A stretch of DNA of 64,000 nucleotides from Streptococcus sp. (GCA_030528055.1 JAUMZQ010000008.1:44058-108057), one strand, 5' to 3'. Shown: positions 8,313-17,523, numbered from the stretch's first letter. The notes: generated from the letters alone by a model not told the origin. Numbers and translations: made by a program.

Positions 8313-8834
8313 ATAGCAAAACAAGACTTATTCATCAATGATGAGATTCGTGTGCGTGAAGTTCGTTTAATTGGTCTTGACGGTGAACAACTAGGTATTA
8401 AACCACTTAGTGAAGCACAAGCGCTTGCTGATGAGACGAATGTTGATTTGGTGTTGATTCAACCACAAGCCAAGCCCCCTGTTGCAAAAATCATGGACTA
8501 TGGTAAATTCAAATTTGAATACCAGAAAAAACAAAAGGAACAACGCAAAAAACAAAGCGTTGTAACTGTAAAAGAGGTTCGCCTGAGTCCAACGATTGAC
8601 AAAGGAGACTTTGATACGAAACTTCGTAATGCACGCAAGTTCCTTGAAAAAGGAAATAAAGTGAAGGTTTCTATTCGTTTTAAAGGACGGATGATTACCC
8701 ATAAAGAAATTGGAGTTAAAGTTTTAGCTGATTTTGCTGAGGCAACACAAGATGTTGCTATTATTGAGCAAAGAGCAAAAATGGACGGTCGTCAAATGTT
8801 TATGCAATTGGCACCGATTAGTGACAAAAAATAA
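8313..8834 (+). CDS. infC: Translation initiation factor IF-3, probable AUA start codon
   Basis: IF-3 binds the 30S subunit and enforces start-codon choice. The mature reading is (M)[19 protein letters not shown] and continues through the C-domain ([34 protein letters not shown]) to MQLAP. I place the start at ATA 8313: AGAGGTG (8300-8306) lies six bases before it. By recall, the Bacillus subtilis protein, which starts at AUU, aligns at this position. The in-frame GTG at 8304 is part of that ribosome site, and ATG 8250 lies inside the attenuator stem. A rare start codon is the known autoregulatory device of infC. Length 173 residues. Confidence 0.93.
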   Translation: MAKQDLFINDEIRVREVRLIGLDGEQLGIKPLSEAQALADETNVDLVLIQPQAKPPVAKIMDYGKFKFEYQKKQKEQRKKQSVVTVKEVRLSPTIDKGDFDTKLRNARKFLEKGNKVKVSIRFKGRMITHKEIGVKVLADFAEATQDVAIIEQRAKMDGRQMFMQLAPISDKK

Positions 8835-8863
8835 GATAGAACTAGTAAAAAGGAGAGTCAATT

Positions 8864-9064
8864 ATGCCAAAACAAAAAACACACCGCGCATCAGCTAAAC
8901 GTTTCAAACGTACAGGTTCTGGTGGCTTAAAACGTTTCCGTGCTTACACTTCACACCGTTTCCACGGGAAAACTAAAAAACAACGTCGTCATCTTCGCAA
9001 AGCTTCAATGGTATCTGCTGGAGATTTCAAACGTATCAAAGCTATGCTTACTGGTCTTAAATAA
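8864..9064 (+). CDS. rpmI: 50S ribosomal protein L35
   Basis: 66 residues, extremely basic, [20 protein letters not shown] to the C-terminal MLTGLK, typical of L35 from low-GC Gram-positives. It sits 29 bases after infC with an AAGGAGAG ribosome site and is followed by rplT, the standard three-gene operon controlled from the infC leader. Confidence 0.97.
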   Translation: MPKQKTHRASAKRFKRTGSGGLKRFRAYTSHRFHGKTKKQRRHLRKASMVSAGDFKRIKAMLTGLK

Positions 9065-9110
9065 GAAACTTCGCAAAGAATTATTCTAGGAAATATTGGA
9101 GGAAATATAA

Positions 9111-9470
9111 ATGGCACGTGTTAAAGGTGGCGTTGTATCACGCAAACGTCGTAAACGTATATTAAAATTAGCTAAAGGTTACTATGGTGCAAAACATATC
9201 TTGTTCCGTACTGCAAAAGAACAAGTAATGAATTCTTACTACTATGCATATCGTGACCGTCGTCAAAAGAAACGTGATTTCCGTAAATTATGGATTACTC
9301 GTATCAATGCAGCAGCACGTTTGAACGGACTTTCATACTCACAATTAATGCATGGTTTGAAATTAGCTGAAATTGAAGTAAACCGTAAAATGCTTGCTGA
9401 TTTAGCTGTTAATGATGCAACAGGATTTACTGCTCTTGCTGATGCAGCAAAAACTAAATTAGCTAAATAA
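9111..9470 (+). CDS. rplT: 50S ribosomal protein L20
   Basis: 119 residues, [20 protein letters not shown] at the start, full length for L20. It is an early-assembly rRNA-binding protein and, in Firmicutes, the feedback repressor of this operon. A TTGGAGGAAAT ribosome site lies in front. A terminator follows four bases after the stop. Confidence 0.97.
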   Translation: MARVKGGVVSRKRRKRILKLAKGYYGAKHILFRTAKEQVMNSYYYAYRDRRQKKRDFRKLWITRINAAARLNGLSYSQLMHGLKLAEIEVNRKMLADLAVNDATGFTALADAAKTKLAK

Positions 9471-9473
9471 TGA

Positions 9474-9502
9474 GAAAAGATTAGGTTTTCCTAGTCTTTT
9501 TG
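9474..9502 (+). terminator. Rho-independent terminator after rplT
   Basis: The stem AAAAGATTAGG/CCTAGTCTTTT (one G-T pair) with a TTTT loop is followed by further T residues. Confidence 0.85.
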
Positions 9503-9617
9503 TTATAAATGGTTATTTTCTTTTTTTAAGTGATTTAAAATAATCAAAAAGAAACTTATTTTTACTGACTTTTATGTTAGTATTTAGTACAATAAAATAA
9601 AAAGATGGAGGGAAGAT

Positions 9618-10085
9618 ATGTTGACAAATCGCTTGGCTTGGGACGAATATTTTGCTGCACAAGCTCTTTTAATTGCTAATCGTTCAACCTGTGAGCGAGC
9701 AAATGTTGGCGCGGTACTGGTTAAGGATAACAAGGTTATTTCTACGGGATATAATGGTTCTGTTTCTGGTACAGAGCATTGTACAGATGAGGGCTGTTTG
9801 GTAATTGATGGGCACTGTGTCCGAACTCTTCATGCAGAAGTAAACGCTATTTTACAAGGTGCAGAAAGAGGAATTCCTAAGCATTTTACAGCTTATGTAA
9901 CGCACTTCCCATGCTTAAATTGTACGAAGCAACTATTGCAAGTTGGGTGTAAGCGGGTCGTTTATATTAATCAATATCGTATTGATGATTATGCCCAATA
10001 CCTCTATCAAAAAAAAGGAGTGGAACTGGTTCATTTACCACTCGAACAAGTCAAAGATGCGATTTCAAAAACAGATTTGATGTAA
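9618..10085 (+). CDS. Deoxycytidylate deaminase, ComEB-like
   Basis: A 155-residue zinc deaminase that converts dCMP to dUMP for thymidylate synthesis. The catalytic HAEVNAIL motif and the second zinc motif PCLNCTKQL are both intact. An extra Cys/His-containing loop (SGTEHCTDEGCLVIDGHC) before HAE is a feature of dCMP deaminases with a structural zinc. The gene is monocistronic with a GGAGGG ribosome site. Related proteins are encoded in the comE competence operon of Bacillus, but here the gene stands apart from comEA/comEC. Confidence 0.9.
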   Translation: MLTNRLAWDEYFAAQALLIANRSTCERANVGAVLVKDNKVISTGYNGSVSGTEHCTDEGCLVIDGHCVRTLHAEVNAILQGAERGIPKHFTAYVTHFPCLNCTKQLLQVGCKRVVYINQYRIDDYAQYLYQKKGVELVHLPLEQVKDAISKTDLM

Positions 10086-10144
10086 AGAGTTTTTTAAACA
10101 TGGAAAATAGAGAAAGTTCTAGTGTTTGTTTAGAATTTATTTTA

Positions 10145-10171
10145 GATATAGTCATAGGCTATATCTTTTTA
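10145..10171 (+). terminator. Rho-independent terminator after the dCMP deaminase gene
   Basis: The perfect stem AGATATAG/CTATATCT with a seven-base loop is followed by TTTT. Confidence 0.75.
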
Positions 10172-10204
10172 TGTTAAAAACAATCTATTTTTACAAGTAA
10201 AACA

Positions 10205-10213
10205 TGTTATAAT
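10205..10213 (+). promoter_or_regulatory. metK: Extended -10 promoter of the metK leader
   Basis: ATGTTATAAT gives TG, one base, TATAAT (10208-10213). It lies just upstream of the SMK motif, which would begin about eight bases after the predicted start of transcription. The -35 is weak. Confidence 0.6.
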
Positions 10214-10228
10214 AGTACTTGTTAAATA

Positions 10229-10526
10229 GTCCCGAAAAGATGGTAAAGATTTTGTGGTAGATAATGTTTGAAAGAGATTTTCTTCGTTCAATTATTTTCT
10301 ATCATCAATATCTTTACTGTGCTTTGTAACTTTTTAACTGTTCATCAAACGCATCTACATGTTGAGGTGTGTTTACTACAACTACTATAGTAGTTTGTCT
10401 AAAGGCATTACCAGCTGAAGATGAGGATAAATAAATTGTTAAGAATGAATTATTGTTTATTTTTAACAGGTGATTCTATTTTCATTGAAGTGTGGTCAGC
10501 CATTTTTATTAAAAGGGGGACATAAT
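10229..10526 (+). promoter_or_regulatory. SMK box (SAM-III) riboswitch with large insertions, upstream of metK
   Basis: The 5' part TCCCGAAAAGATGG and the 3' part CTTTGTAAC match the conserved core of the SMK box, the S-adenosylmethionine sensor of metK in Lactobacillales. The closing stem is GTAAAGAT (10243-10250) with ATCTTTAC, enclosing about 60 bases. The anti-Shine-Dalgarno GTCCC (10229-10233) can pair with GGGAC (10517-10521), part of the metK ribosome site. High SAM should thus block translation. About 180 extra bases separate the core from the ribosome site. It covers the 441-base gap before metK, which holds no gene. Confidence 0.8.
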
Positions 10527-11726
10527 ATGTCAGAACGTAAACTTTTTACATCTGAATCTGTATCTGAGGGACACCCAGATAAGATTGCAGATCAAATTTC
10601 CGATGCTATTTTAGATGCTATCCTAACGCAAGATCCAGAAGCACATGTTGCAGCAGAAACTGCTGTTTATACAGGCTCTGTGCATGTGTTTGGAGAAATA
10701 TCTACTAAAGCCTATGTAGATATCAATCGCATTGTTCGTGATACGATAGCAGATATCGGTTATACCAATGCAGAATATGGTTTTTCAGCTGAGACAGTTG
10801 GTGTGCATCCGTCATTGGTAGAACAGTCACCAGATATAGCACAAGGAGTGAATGAGGCTTTAGAAGTTCGTGGAGAAGACACCAAAACTCAAGATTCACT
10901 TGACTTGATTGGGGCAGGTGATCAAGGATTGATGTTTGGTTTTGCAGTCAATGAGACACCAGAATTGATGCCCTTACCGATAGCCCTTAGCCATAAGTTG
11001 GTTCATCGTTTAGCAACACTTCGAAAATCTGGTGAGATTTCTTATCTTAGACCAGATGCAAAATCTCAAGTAACCGTAGAATATGATGAAAATGATCAGC
11101 CAGTGCGTGTGGATACAGTTGTTATTTCTACTCAACACCATCCAGAAGTAAGCAATGAACAGATTCATCATGATGTGATTGAAAAAGTGATAAAAAAAGT
11201 AATTCCTTCACATTATTTAGATGAACAGACAAAATTTTTTATCAATCCAACAGGACGTTTCGTAATTGGTGGGCCACAGGGAGATTCTGGCTTGACTGGA
11301 CGAAAAATTATTGTAGATACTTACGGCGGATATGCTCGACATGGTGGAGGAGCTTTTTCTGGAAAAGATGCAACTAAAGTAGATCGTTCAGCGTCTTATG
11401 CCGCACGTTACATTGCTAAAAACATAGTTGCCGCAGAATTAGCAGATAAGGTCGAAGTACAGTTGGCTTATGCTATTGGAGTAGCCCAACCTGTATCTGT
11501 ACGAATCGATACCTTTGGGACAGGAGTCGTTTCAGAGAGCCAACTACAAGAAGCAGTTCGGAAAATTTTTGATCTTCGTCCAGCAGGTATTATTCAAATG
11601 CTTGACTTGCGTCGTCCGATTTATCGTCAAACGGCAGCTTATGGACATATGGGAAGAACAGATATTGATTTGCCTTGGGAAAAATTAGATAAAGTTGCTA
11701 CATTGAAAAAAGCAGTAGCAAAATAA
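10527..11726 (+). CDS. metK: S-adenosylmethionine synthetase
   Basis: MetK makes SAM from methionine and ATP. The 399-residue protein begins [20 protein letters not shown], followed by the catalytic loop [12 protein letters not shown] and the phosphate-binding [19 protein letters not shown] 10527 is chosen because GGGGG lies seven bases upstream and the homology starts there; a longer frame upstream runs through the riboswitch. Monocistronic, with a terminator directly behind. Regulation by SAM through the leader is the expected control. Confidence 0.97.
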   Translation: MSERKLFTSESVSEGHPDKIADQISDAILDAILTQDPEAHVAAETAVYTGSVHVFGEISTKAYVDINRIVRDTIADIGYTNAEYGFSAETVGVHPSLVEQSPDIAQGVNEALEVRGEDTKTQDSLDLIGAGDQGLMFGFAVNETPELMPLPIALSHKLVHRLATLRKSGEISYLRPDAKSQVTVEYDENDQPVRVDTVVISTQHHPEVSNEQIHHDVIEKVIKKVIPSHYLDEQTKFFINPTGRFVIGGPQGDSGLTGRKIIVDTYGGYARHGGGAFSGKDATKVDRSASYAARYIAKNIVAAELADKVEVQLAYAIGVAQPVSVRIDTFGTGVVSESQLQEAVRKIFDLRPAGIIQMLDLRRPIYRQTAAYGHMGRTDIDLPWEKLDKVATLKKAVAK

Positions 11727-11729
11727 TCA

Positions 11730-11762
11730 GAGGTTAGGATAATAATCCTACCTCGTTTTTTG
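11730..11762 (+). terminator. Rho-independent terminator after metK
   Basis: The stem GAGGTTAGGAT/ATCCTACCTC has a loop of four bases and is followed by GTTTTTTG. Confidence 0.9.
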
Positions 11763-11889
11763 TTTCTAAACAAAAAATTTCTCTTTCAAGTTTTATATCC
11801 TTTTTTAGGTATAGGAAAAATTGTAATTCTGTGGTATAATAAATGGTAAAACTTTTATAGAATACCTTGAAAGAGCTTAAAAATTAAAT

Positions 11890-13149
11890 ATGAAAAAAAT
11901 TGTAATAAATGGTGGTCGCCCTTTAAAAGGAGAGGTGACTATTAGTGGTGCTAAAAATAGTGTTGTTGCTTTGATTCCTGCAACGATTTTAGCCGATGAC
12001 ATAGTGGTTTTAGATGGTGTGCCAGATATTTCAGATGTTGCCAGTTTGATTGATATCATGGAAACGATGGGTGCTCATATTGAACGAAATCAAGATAGTT
12101 TAACGATTGATTCAAGAGGTATAAAAAATATGCCGATGCCTTATGGCAAAATTAATAGTTTAAGAGCCTCTTATTATTTTTATGGAAGTTTATTAGGAAA
12201 GTTTGGAGAAGCAACAGTTGGCTTGCCGGGTGGTTGTGACCTTGGTCCACGTCCGATAGATTTGCATTTAAAAGCTTTTGAGTCAATGGGTGCTAAAATG
12301 TCCACAAACGGACAAACAATGAATCTGTCTACAAATGGACATCCATTGAGAGGCGTTAGTATTTACATGGATACCGTTAGTGTTGGAGCGACTATCAACA
12401 CGATGCTAGCAGCAGTCAAGGCAAAAGGTCGTACAATTATTGAAAATGCTGCGCGTGAGCCAGAAATTATTGATGTAGCTACTCTGTTAAATAACATGGG
12501 AGCGCATATTCGTGGTGCGGGGACAGATCTTATTATCATTGAAGGCGTGGAGCAGTTGCACGGAACGCGTCATCAAGTGATTCCAGACCGAATCGAAGCA
12601 GGAACCTACATTGCTCTAGCTGCTGCGGTTGGTCAGGGTATTCAAATCAACAATGTTTTATATGAGCATTTGGAAAGCTTCATTGCAAAATTGGAAGAGA
12701 TGGGCGTTCGAATGACGATTTCAGAAGATAGTATCTTTGTAGAAGAACAAAGTAATTTGAAATCTATTAATATAAAAACTTCTCCTTATCCAGGCTTTGC
12801 AACTGATTTACAACAACCCATCACTCCACTTTTGTTGACTTCGCACGGTCAGGGGAAAATCATTGATACAATTTATGAAAAGCGAATTAATCATATAGCT
12901 GAACTAGCTAAGATGGCCGCAAAAGTTTCTACAAATAGTCATCAGATTATTTATGAAGGTCCAAATCAATTGCACGGTGCGACGGTTAAGGCAACAGACT
13001 TACGTGCTGGAGCAGCCTTGATTATTGCAGGATTAATGGCGCAAGGAAAAACAGAAATTACTAATATTGAGTTTATCCTACGTGGCTATTCAAATATCAT
13101 AGAAAAATTACAAGGTTTGGGTGCGGATATCCAGCTTGTTGAAAAATAA
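11890..13149 (+). CDS. murA2: UDP-N-acetylglucosamine 1-carboxyvinyltransferase (MurA2/MurZ)
   Basis: MurA transfers enolpyruvate from PEP to UDP-GlcNAc, the first committed step of peptidoglycan synthesis and the fosfomycin target. All key residues are visible: Lys22-Asn23 in GAKNSV, Arg92, and the catalytic and fosfomycin-reactive Cys116 in [14 protein letters not shown]. At 419 residues it is full length. Low-GC Gram-positives have two MurA proteins; the position after metK suggests the second copy. A TATAAT at 11835-11840 lies in front. The ribosome site is weak. Confidence 0.93.
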   Translation: MKKIVINGGRPLKGEVTISGAKNSVVALIPATILADDIVVLDGVPDISDVASLIDIMETMGAHIERNQDSLTIDSRGIKNMPMPYGKINSLRASYYFYGSLLGKFGEATVGLPGGCDLGPRPIDLHLKAFESMGAKMSTNGQTMNLSTNGHPLRGVSIYMDTVSVGATINTMLAAVKAKGRTIIENAAREPEIIDVATLLNNMGAHIRGAGTDLIIIEGVEQLHGTRHQVIPDRIEAGTYIALAAAVGQGIQINNVLYEHLESFIAKLEEMGVRMTISEDSIFVEEQSNLKSINIKTSPYPGFATDLQQPITPLLLTSHGQGKIIDTIYEKRINHIAELAKMAAKVSTNSHQIIYEGPNQLHGATVKATDLRAGAALIIAGLMAQGKTEITNIEFILRGYSNIIEKLQGLGADIQLVEK

Positions 13150-13252
13150 TTGTATCTGTTTAACAGAAACTACGTTGACGAATGATAAAAAAGTGTTTGT
13201 CCCTTATTTTCTATGAATACTGTATGTTATCCTTAACTAATAGAGGTATCAA

Positions 13253-13804
13253 ATGAATATATGGACAAGCCTAGCAGCCTATTCATTTATTGAAACAGAA
13301 CATTCTCTTTTGCGACCTTTTCTTTTTAGTGATTCTGTTTCTTTGTATAAGATTGCTTCTAGCCCTAGCAATACAAAATTTATTTTTCCAACAGAAGCAA
13401 CCGTTCAAGAAAGTGAATATGTTGTTGCTAATTATTTTATGAAAAATCCTTTAGGAATTTGGGCTATTTGCGATAAGAAAAACAATGAAATGATTGGTTC
13501 TATTAAATTTGAAAAAATAGATGAAATAAAAAGAGAAGCTGAATTGGGTTATTTTTTAAGAGAAGACTATTGGGGACAGGGACTCATGACAGAGGTTGTT
13601 CGAGAATTGGTTTTCTTATCTTTCACTCAATTTGACTTAAAACTCTTAAGTATCGTAACGCATGTAGAAAATATAGCTAGTCAGAAAGTCGCTCAAAAAT
13701 CAGGCTTTACTCTCTATCGTCAATTTAAGGGAAGCGATCGGTATACCAGAAAAATGCGAGACTATATTGAATATCGTTATGAGAGAGGAGATTTCAATGA
13801 GTAA
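13253..13804 (+). CDS. GNAT family N-acetyltransferase (RimJ/RimL type)
   Basis: 183 residues with the RimJ/RimL plan: an N-terminal LLRPFLFSDS strand, then AELGYFLREDYWGQGLMTEV, whose GQG loop binds acetyl-CoA, and the C-terminal NIASQKVAQKSGF helix. Substrates range from ribosomal protein N-termini to small amines, so none is assigned. Translation starts after AGAGGT. The spxR gene begins inside its last codons (eight-base overlap), so the two are coupled. Confidence 0.85.
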   Translation: MNIWTSLAAYSFIETEHSLLRPFLFSDSVSLYKIASSPSNTKFIFPTEATVQESEYVVANYFMKNPLGIWAICDKKNNEMIGSIKFEKIDEIKREAELGYFLREDYWGQGLMTEVVRELVFLSFTQFDLKLLSIVTHVENIASQKVAQKSGFTLYRQFKGSDRYTRKMRDYIEYRYERGDFNE

Positions 13805-15074
13805 ACATCAGGAAATTTTAACCTATCTTGAAAATCTACCAGTTGGAAAAAGAGTTAGTGTTCGTAGTATCTCAAATTATCTAGGAGTAAGTGATGGAAC
13901 AGCTTATCGAGCTATAAAAGAAGCTGAAAATAGGGGGATTGTAGAAACAAGACCAAGAAGTGGGACTGTGCGGGTTCAATCCAAAAAAGTGGTGTTGGAA
14001 CATTTAACCTACAAAGAAATTGTTGATATTACAGGTTCTGAAGTTTTGGCTGGTGAAGAAGGGCTTGAAAAAGAATTTAATAAATTTTCAATCGGTGCTA
14101 TGACAGAGGAAAATATTCTTCGTTATTTAACGGAAGGTGGTTTGATCATTGTAGGTGATCGAACGGAAATTCAGCTTTTAGCCTTGAAAAATAAAAATGC
14201 AGTTTTAGTGACAGGTGGTTTTGAGGTTCATTCAAAGGTTTTAAAATTAGCTAATCGTTTGAATATCCCAGTTCTAAGAACAAATCATGATACCTACACA
14301 GTGGCTACTATGATTAATCGCACCTTGTCTAATATGCAAATCAAAACGGATATTCTAACAGTTGAGCAGGTTTATCGTTCTAGTCATGATTATGGTTTTT
14401 TGCGTGATACAGACACGGTACGAGACTATTTAGATTTAGTACGGCGCAATCGAACAAGTCGTTTTCCAGTTATTAATCATCAGCAGATTTTGGTTGGAGT
14501 GGTGACGATGCGAGACGCTGGAGACAAACCACCACAGACAACACTGGACAAAGTCATGACTCGAAATGTTTTTATGACGGGTCTTTCTGCTAATATTGCT
14601 AATATCAGTCAACATATGATAGCTGAAGATTTTGAAATGATTCCAGTAATTCGTAATAACAAGACCTTGCTTGGAGTGATTACACGTCGAGATATCATGG
14701 AAAAAATGAGCCGGTCACAAATTTCTAGCTTGCCCACTTTTAGTGAACAGGTCAGTCAAAAGATTAGCCGAGAAGACGAGTTGTTTTCTGTGACAGTTGA
14801 GCCTTTCATGCTAGAGCAAAACGGGGTACTAGCAAACGGAGTTTTATCAGAAATTTTAACGAGAGTAACCCAACAGTTGATGATGAATAGCGGAAGAAGT
14901 TTAATTATTGATCAAATGCTGATTTATTTTTTCCAAGCCATTCAGTTGGATGATTTACTTAAAATCAAATCTCAAATCGTTCGCCAGACAAGACGTTTAG
15001 CTATAATTGATTACGACTTATTCTTAGAAGAAAATCTTGTTGCGAAAGCGACTGTTACAGTAAAAATAAACTAG
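13797..15074 (+). CDS. spxR: CBS-HotDog domain transcription factor SpxR
   Basis: 426 residues. In order: an N-terminal winged HTH (about 1-60, YLGVSDGTAYRAIKEAENRG), a DRTGG domain (about 75-185), two CBS repeats (about 190-310, with VVTMRDAGD and VITRRDIME) and a HotDog domain (about 320-426). In pneumococcus SpxR adjusts expression of pyruvate oxidase spxB; CBS pairs usually sense adenine nucleotides. ATG 13797 follows GAGAGGAG at six bases and overlaps the acetyltransferase gene. map follows after 17 bases. Confidence 0.88.
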   Translation: MSKHQEILTYLENLPVGKRVSVRSISNYLGVSDGTAYRAIKEAENRGIVETRPRSGTVRVQSKKVVLEHLTYKEIVDITGSEVLAGEEGLEKEFNKFSIGAMTEENILRYLTEGGLIIVGDRTEIQLLALKNKNAVLVTGGFEVHSKVLKLANRLNIPVLRTNHDTYTVATMINRTLSNMQIKTDILTVEQVYRSSHDYGFLRDTDTVRDYLDLVRRNRTSRFPVINHQQILVGVVTMRDAGDKPPQTTLDKVMTRNVFMTGLSANIANISQHMIAEDFEMIPVIRNNKTLLGVITRRDIMEKMSRSQISSLPTFSEQVSQKISREDELFSVTVEPFMLEQNGVLANGVLSEILTRVTQQLMMNSGRSLIIDQMLIYFFQAIQLDDLLKIKSQIVRQTRRLAIIDYDLFLEENLVAKATVTVKIN

Positions 15075-15091
15075 AGATAAAAGAGGTATAC

Positions 15092-15949
15092 ATGATAACT
15101 TTAAAATCACAACGTGAAATTGATTTGATGGATAAAAGTGGAGATTTGCTAGCTTCTATCCACATTGGTTTACGGGATTTGATTAAACCTGGAATTGATA
15201 TGTGGGAAATTGAAGAGTATGTTCGACTACGTTGCAAAGAAAGCAATGCTTTACCTCTTCAAATTGGTGTTGAAGGGAGCGTCATGGACTATCCTTATGC
15301 CACTTGTTGTTCTTTAAATGATGAAGTTGCGCATGCCTTTCCTCGTCATCAGAAATTAGTTGAGGGTGATATTATAAAAGTAGATATGGTTCTTGGTTTG
15401 GTAGACAAATCAGAACTAGATGTATCCAAACTCAACTTTGATAACGTAAAAGAGATGAAGCAGTTTACAGAAAATTTCCGTGGCGGTGTAGCGGATTCTT
15501 GCTGGGCTTATGCTGTGGGCGAGGTTAGCAAGGAAGCACAAGATTTGATGAAGGTTACAAAAGAGTGCTTGTATCGTGGCATTGAAGCAGCGCAAGTTGG
15601 CAATCGAATTGGTGATATTGGAGCTGCGATTCAAGAACATGCTGAAAGTCATGGCTACGGAGTGGTGCGTGACTTAGTAGGACATGGCGTTGGTCCTACA
15701 ATGCATGAAGAACCAATGGTTCCTCACTATGGCCGCTCTGGTCGTGGCTTGCGTCTTCGTGAAGGAATGGTTCTTACCATTGAACCTATGATTTCCACAG
15801 GTACTTGGGAGATTGATACAGATCCTAAAACAGGCTGGGTGCATAAAACACTTGATGGAGGTCTTTCTTGTCAATATGAGCATCAATTTGTTATTACAAA
15901 GAATGGTCCGATTATTTTGACGAGTCAAGGTGAAGAAGGAACTTATTAA
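15092..15949 (+). CDS. map: Methionine aminopeptidase, type I
   Basis: A 285-residue cytoplasmic metallopeptidase that removes the initiator methionine. Metal ligands are recognisable: KVDMVLGL for the first Asp, GHGVGPTMHEEP for the histidine, TIEPM for Glu and QYEHQFVIT for the final Glu. The protein carries the streptococcal insertion (about residues 100-130, DKSELDVSKLNFDNV) between the strand with the first metal ligand and the catalytic core. Downstream of spxR and followed by a hairpin terminator at 15958. Confidence 0.95.
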   Translation: MITLKSQREIDLMDKSGDLLASIHIGLRDLIKPGIDMWEIEEYVRLRCKESNALPLQIGVEGSVMDYPYATCCSLNDEVAHAFPRHQKLVEGDIIKVDMVLGLVDKSELDVSKLNFDNVKEMKQFTENFRGGVADSCWAYAVGEVSKEAQDLMKVTKECLYRGIEAAQVGNRIGDIGAAIQEHAESHGYGVVRDLVGHGVGPTMHEEPMVPHYGRSGRGLRLREGMVLTIEPMISTGTWEIDTDPKTGWVHKTLDGGLSCQYEHQFVITKNGPIILTSQGEEGTY

Positions 15950-15957
15950 ATGGTCAG

Positions 15958-15990
15958 AAAGGTTGGGGTATTCCTAGCCTTTATCATTTT
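15958..15990 (+). terminator. Rho-independent terminator after map
   Basis: A ten-pair stem AAAGGTTGGG/TCCTAGCCTTT (with G-T pairs) is followed by ATCATTTTTC. It lies between the map stop codon and the ribosome site of the YihY gene, which argues against the ATG at 15950 being used. Confidence 0.7.
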
Positions 15991-16003
15991 TCAGGAGGTA
16001 AAG

Positions 16004-16912
16004 GTGAAAAATTTTGTTAAAAAAATTCAAAAAAATAAATTTTTAAAAATATTTTTTAAATTTTACAAATCGGCTGAAACGGATCTTACGAGTATTGCTG
16101 TAGCTTATTATTTTTTAATCTCAATTTTTCCTCTCTTGTTGATAGTTGCGAACATTTTGCCTTATTTTCATATTCAATCGGATGAGCTATTAACAGTTTT
16201 GAATCAAGTTTTACCTGATTCTTTATACCAAACTTTATCTAAAATTGTTTCTGATATTTTAAATAGACCGTCAACTGGCTTTCTAAGTTTTTCTATCTTA
16301 TCTGCCTTATGGACTTTTTCGCAAAGTATTTCTTTTTTACAAAAAGCATTTAATAAATCTTACGGAGTCAGCAAAGGAAGAGGGCTCATTTGGAGTCGAG
16401 TTGTTGGTTTTCTGGTTAGTTTAGGTTTGCAATTTTTGTTAGGATTTTCTTTGTTACTAACAATCTTTGGTCGGATGATTGTGAATTTTTTGTATACGAC
16501 ATGGAAATTTAATTCTCAGCTTTATCATCAGTTATTAAATATGACGGAGCCAACTGTATATATCATGCTGTTTCTTTCTTTGACGATGTTGTATTTTTTC
16601 TTGCCAAATATAAAAATTCCAAAATTTCGTTATGTTTTACCGGGAACAATTTTTGTAGTGCTAATTATTTTTAGTTTAAGTCATCTTTTTGATGTCTACA
16701 TAGACAAATACATGTATCATTTTCTAGATACTCGTTTTATTAGTTCGATTGTAGTTATTGTGATTATGTTTTGGTTTATTCTTATTTCTAAGGTCTTAAT
16801 CATTGGTTCCATCTTGAATGCTAGTATGCAAGCTTATTTTGAAGGGAAATTTGAAACAAGAAATGGAGAGCTGATTTCTTTTGTAGAAAAAGATATAATA
16901 GAAAAAATATAA
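16004..16912 (+). CDS. YihY/virulence factor BrkB family membrane protein
   Basis: 302 residues with six or so hydrophobic segments. The start region FYKSAETDLTSIAVAYYFLISIFPLLLI is characteristic of the YihY/BrkB family (often misnamed ribonuclease BN). The family is thought to be an exporter or flippase, but function in streptococci is unknown. GTG 16004 is selected because AGGAGG lies five bases before it and a terminator hairpin precedes it; the in-frame ATG at 15950 lies upstream of that hairpin. Confidence 0.85.
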   Translation: MKNFVKKIQKNKFLKIFFKFYKSAETDLTSIAVAYYFLISIFPLLLIVANILPYFHIQSDELLTVLNQVLPDSLYQTLSKIVSDILNRPSTGFLSFSILSALWTFSQSISFLQKAFNKSYGVSKGRGLIWSRVVGFLVSLGLQFLLGFSLLLTIFGRMIVNFLYTTWKFNSQLYHQLLNMTEPTVYIMLFLSLTMLYFFLPNIKIPKFRYVLPGTIFVVLIIFSLSHLFDVYIDKYMYHFLDTRFISSIVVIVIMFWFILISKVLIIGSILNASMQAYFEGKFETRNGELISFVEKDIIEKI

Positions 16913-16929
16913 GTTATTGTTGAAATAAT

Positions 16930-16967
16930 TAAAACCCAGAATTAAAAAAATTCTAGGTTTTTTTATT
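16930..16967. terminator. Bidirectional terminator between the YihY gene and gtrA
   Basis: AAAACCCAGAATT and AATTCTAGGTTTT enclose an A-rich loop (one C-A mismatch). T-runs face both converging genes. Confidence 0.75.
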
Positions 16968-17393
16968 TTTGAAGATAAATAGCTTACTAAAAACGTAATT
17001 TAATACAATGATTAGAACTTGAGAGAAAATAGATTCAATTCCATTAATTAACTGACGGTTATTATTGACAAATTGTCCGATAATGTTTGGAAATAAATCA
17101 ACTAGAAGCGCTGCTAAAGCGATATCTAATAAAAGAGTTCCTGAACGTGCCACTACAAACTTGATAAAACGAGCGTTCCAACCTTTTCGCTCTTGCTTAA
17201 AGACAATTGTATCATTTGTGATAAATGCAAAAATGATAGCAGTAATACTAGCAGTGATAGTAGAAAGAAGAGTGTGACTTGTCAAATAAAAAACAAGAAG
17301 TCTAGTTCCTAAATAAACAACTGTTGCGAGAACACCAAAAAAAAGATAAGATAATACTTCGTTATCAAAGAATTTTTTAATTAGATTTTTCAT
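16953..17393 (-). CDS. GtrA family membrane protein
   Basis: 146 residues with four transmembrane helices (about 17-36, 40-60, 83-102 and 122-140), GtrA/DPMS3-like. Family members assist or carry out flipping of polyprenyl-phosphate sugars for wall glycan decoration. Here the motif FAFITNDTIVFKQERKG matches the usual loop. Monocistronic and unlinked from glycosyltransferases at this position, though a GtrB/GacI-like polyprenyl-phosphate sugar synthase is encoded at 38445-39371. A functional link between the two is only a guess. Confidence 0.8.
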   Translation of the reverse strand: MKNLIKKFFDNEVLSYLFFGVLATVVYLGTRLLVFYLTSHTLLSTITASITAIIFAFITNDTIVFKQERKGWNARFIKFVVARSGTLLLDIALAALLVDLFPNIIGQFVNNNRQLINGIESIFSQVLIIVLNYVFSKLFIFKNKKT

Positions 17394-17459
17394 AAGATTA
17401 GTCTATCATATTTTTTTTATTTATGCTATACTGAAAAAGCTGTACAATATACAAAACAG

Positions 17460-17521
17460 CCCTTGACGCTTAACTTCTTTCGTCAAGCATATTTCAAGCG
17501 GAAACCCCGCTAAAGGAGAAA
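17460..17521 (+). promoter_or_regulatory. PreQ1-II riboswitch upstream of queT
   Basis: The stem CTTGACG/CGTCAAG (17462-17486) with loop containing CTTAACTTCTTT is followed by GCATATTTCAAGCGG and a small hairpin AGCGG/CCGCT, with AAAGGAGAA immediately after. This is the preQ1-II (COG4708) class found in Streptococcaceae. The AAAGGAG ribosome site lies in its 3' end, so preQ1 binding should repress translation of queT. Confidence 0.9.
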
Positions 17522-17523
17522 CA

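Noticed and set aside
15950-16003. ATG directly after map as the start of the YihY gene
   Set aside because: A terminator hairpin (15958-15990) lies between it and the AGGAGG site at 15993, which serves GTG 16004.
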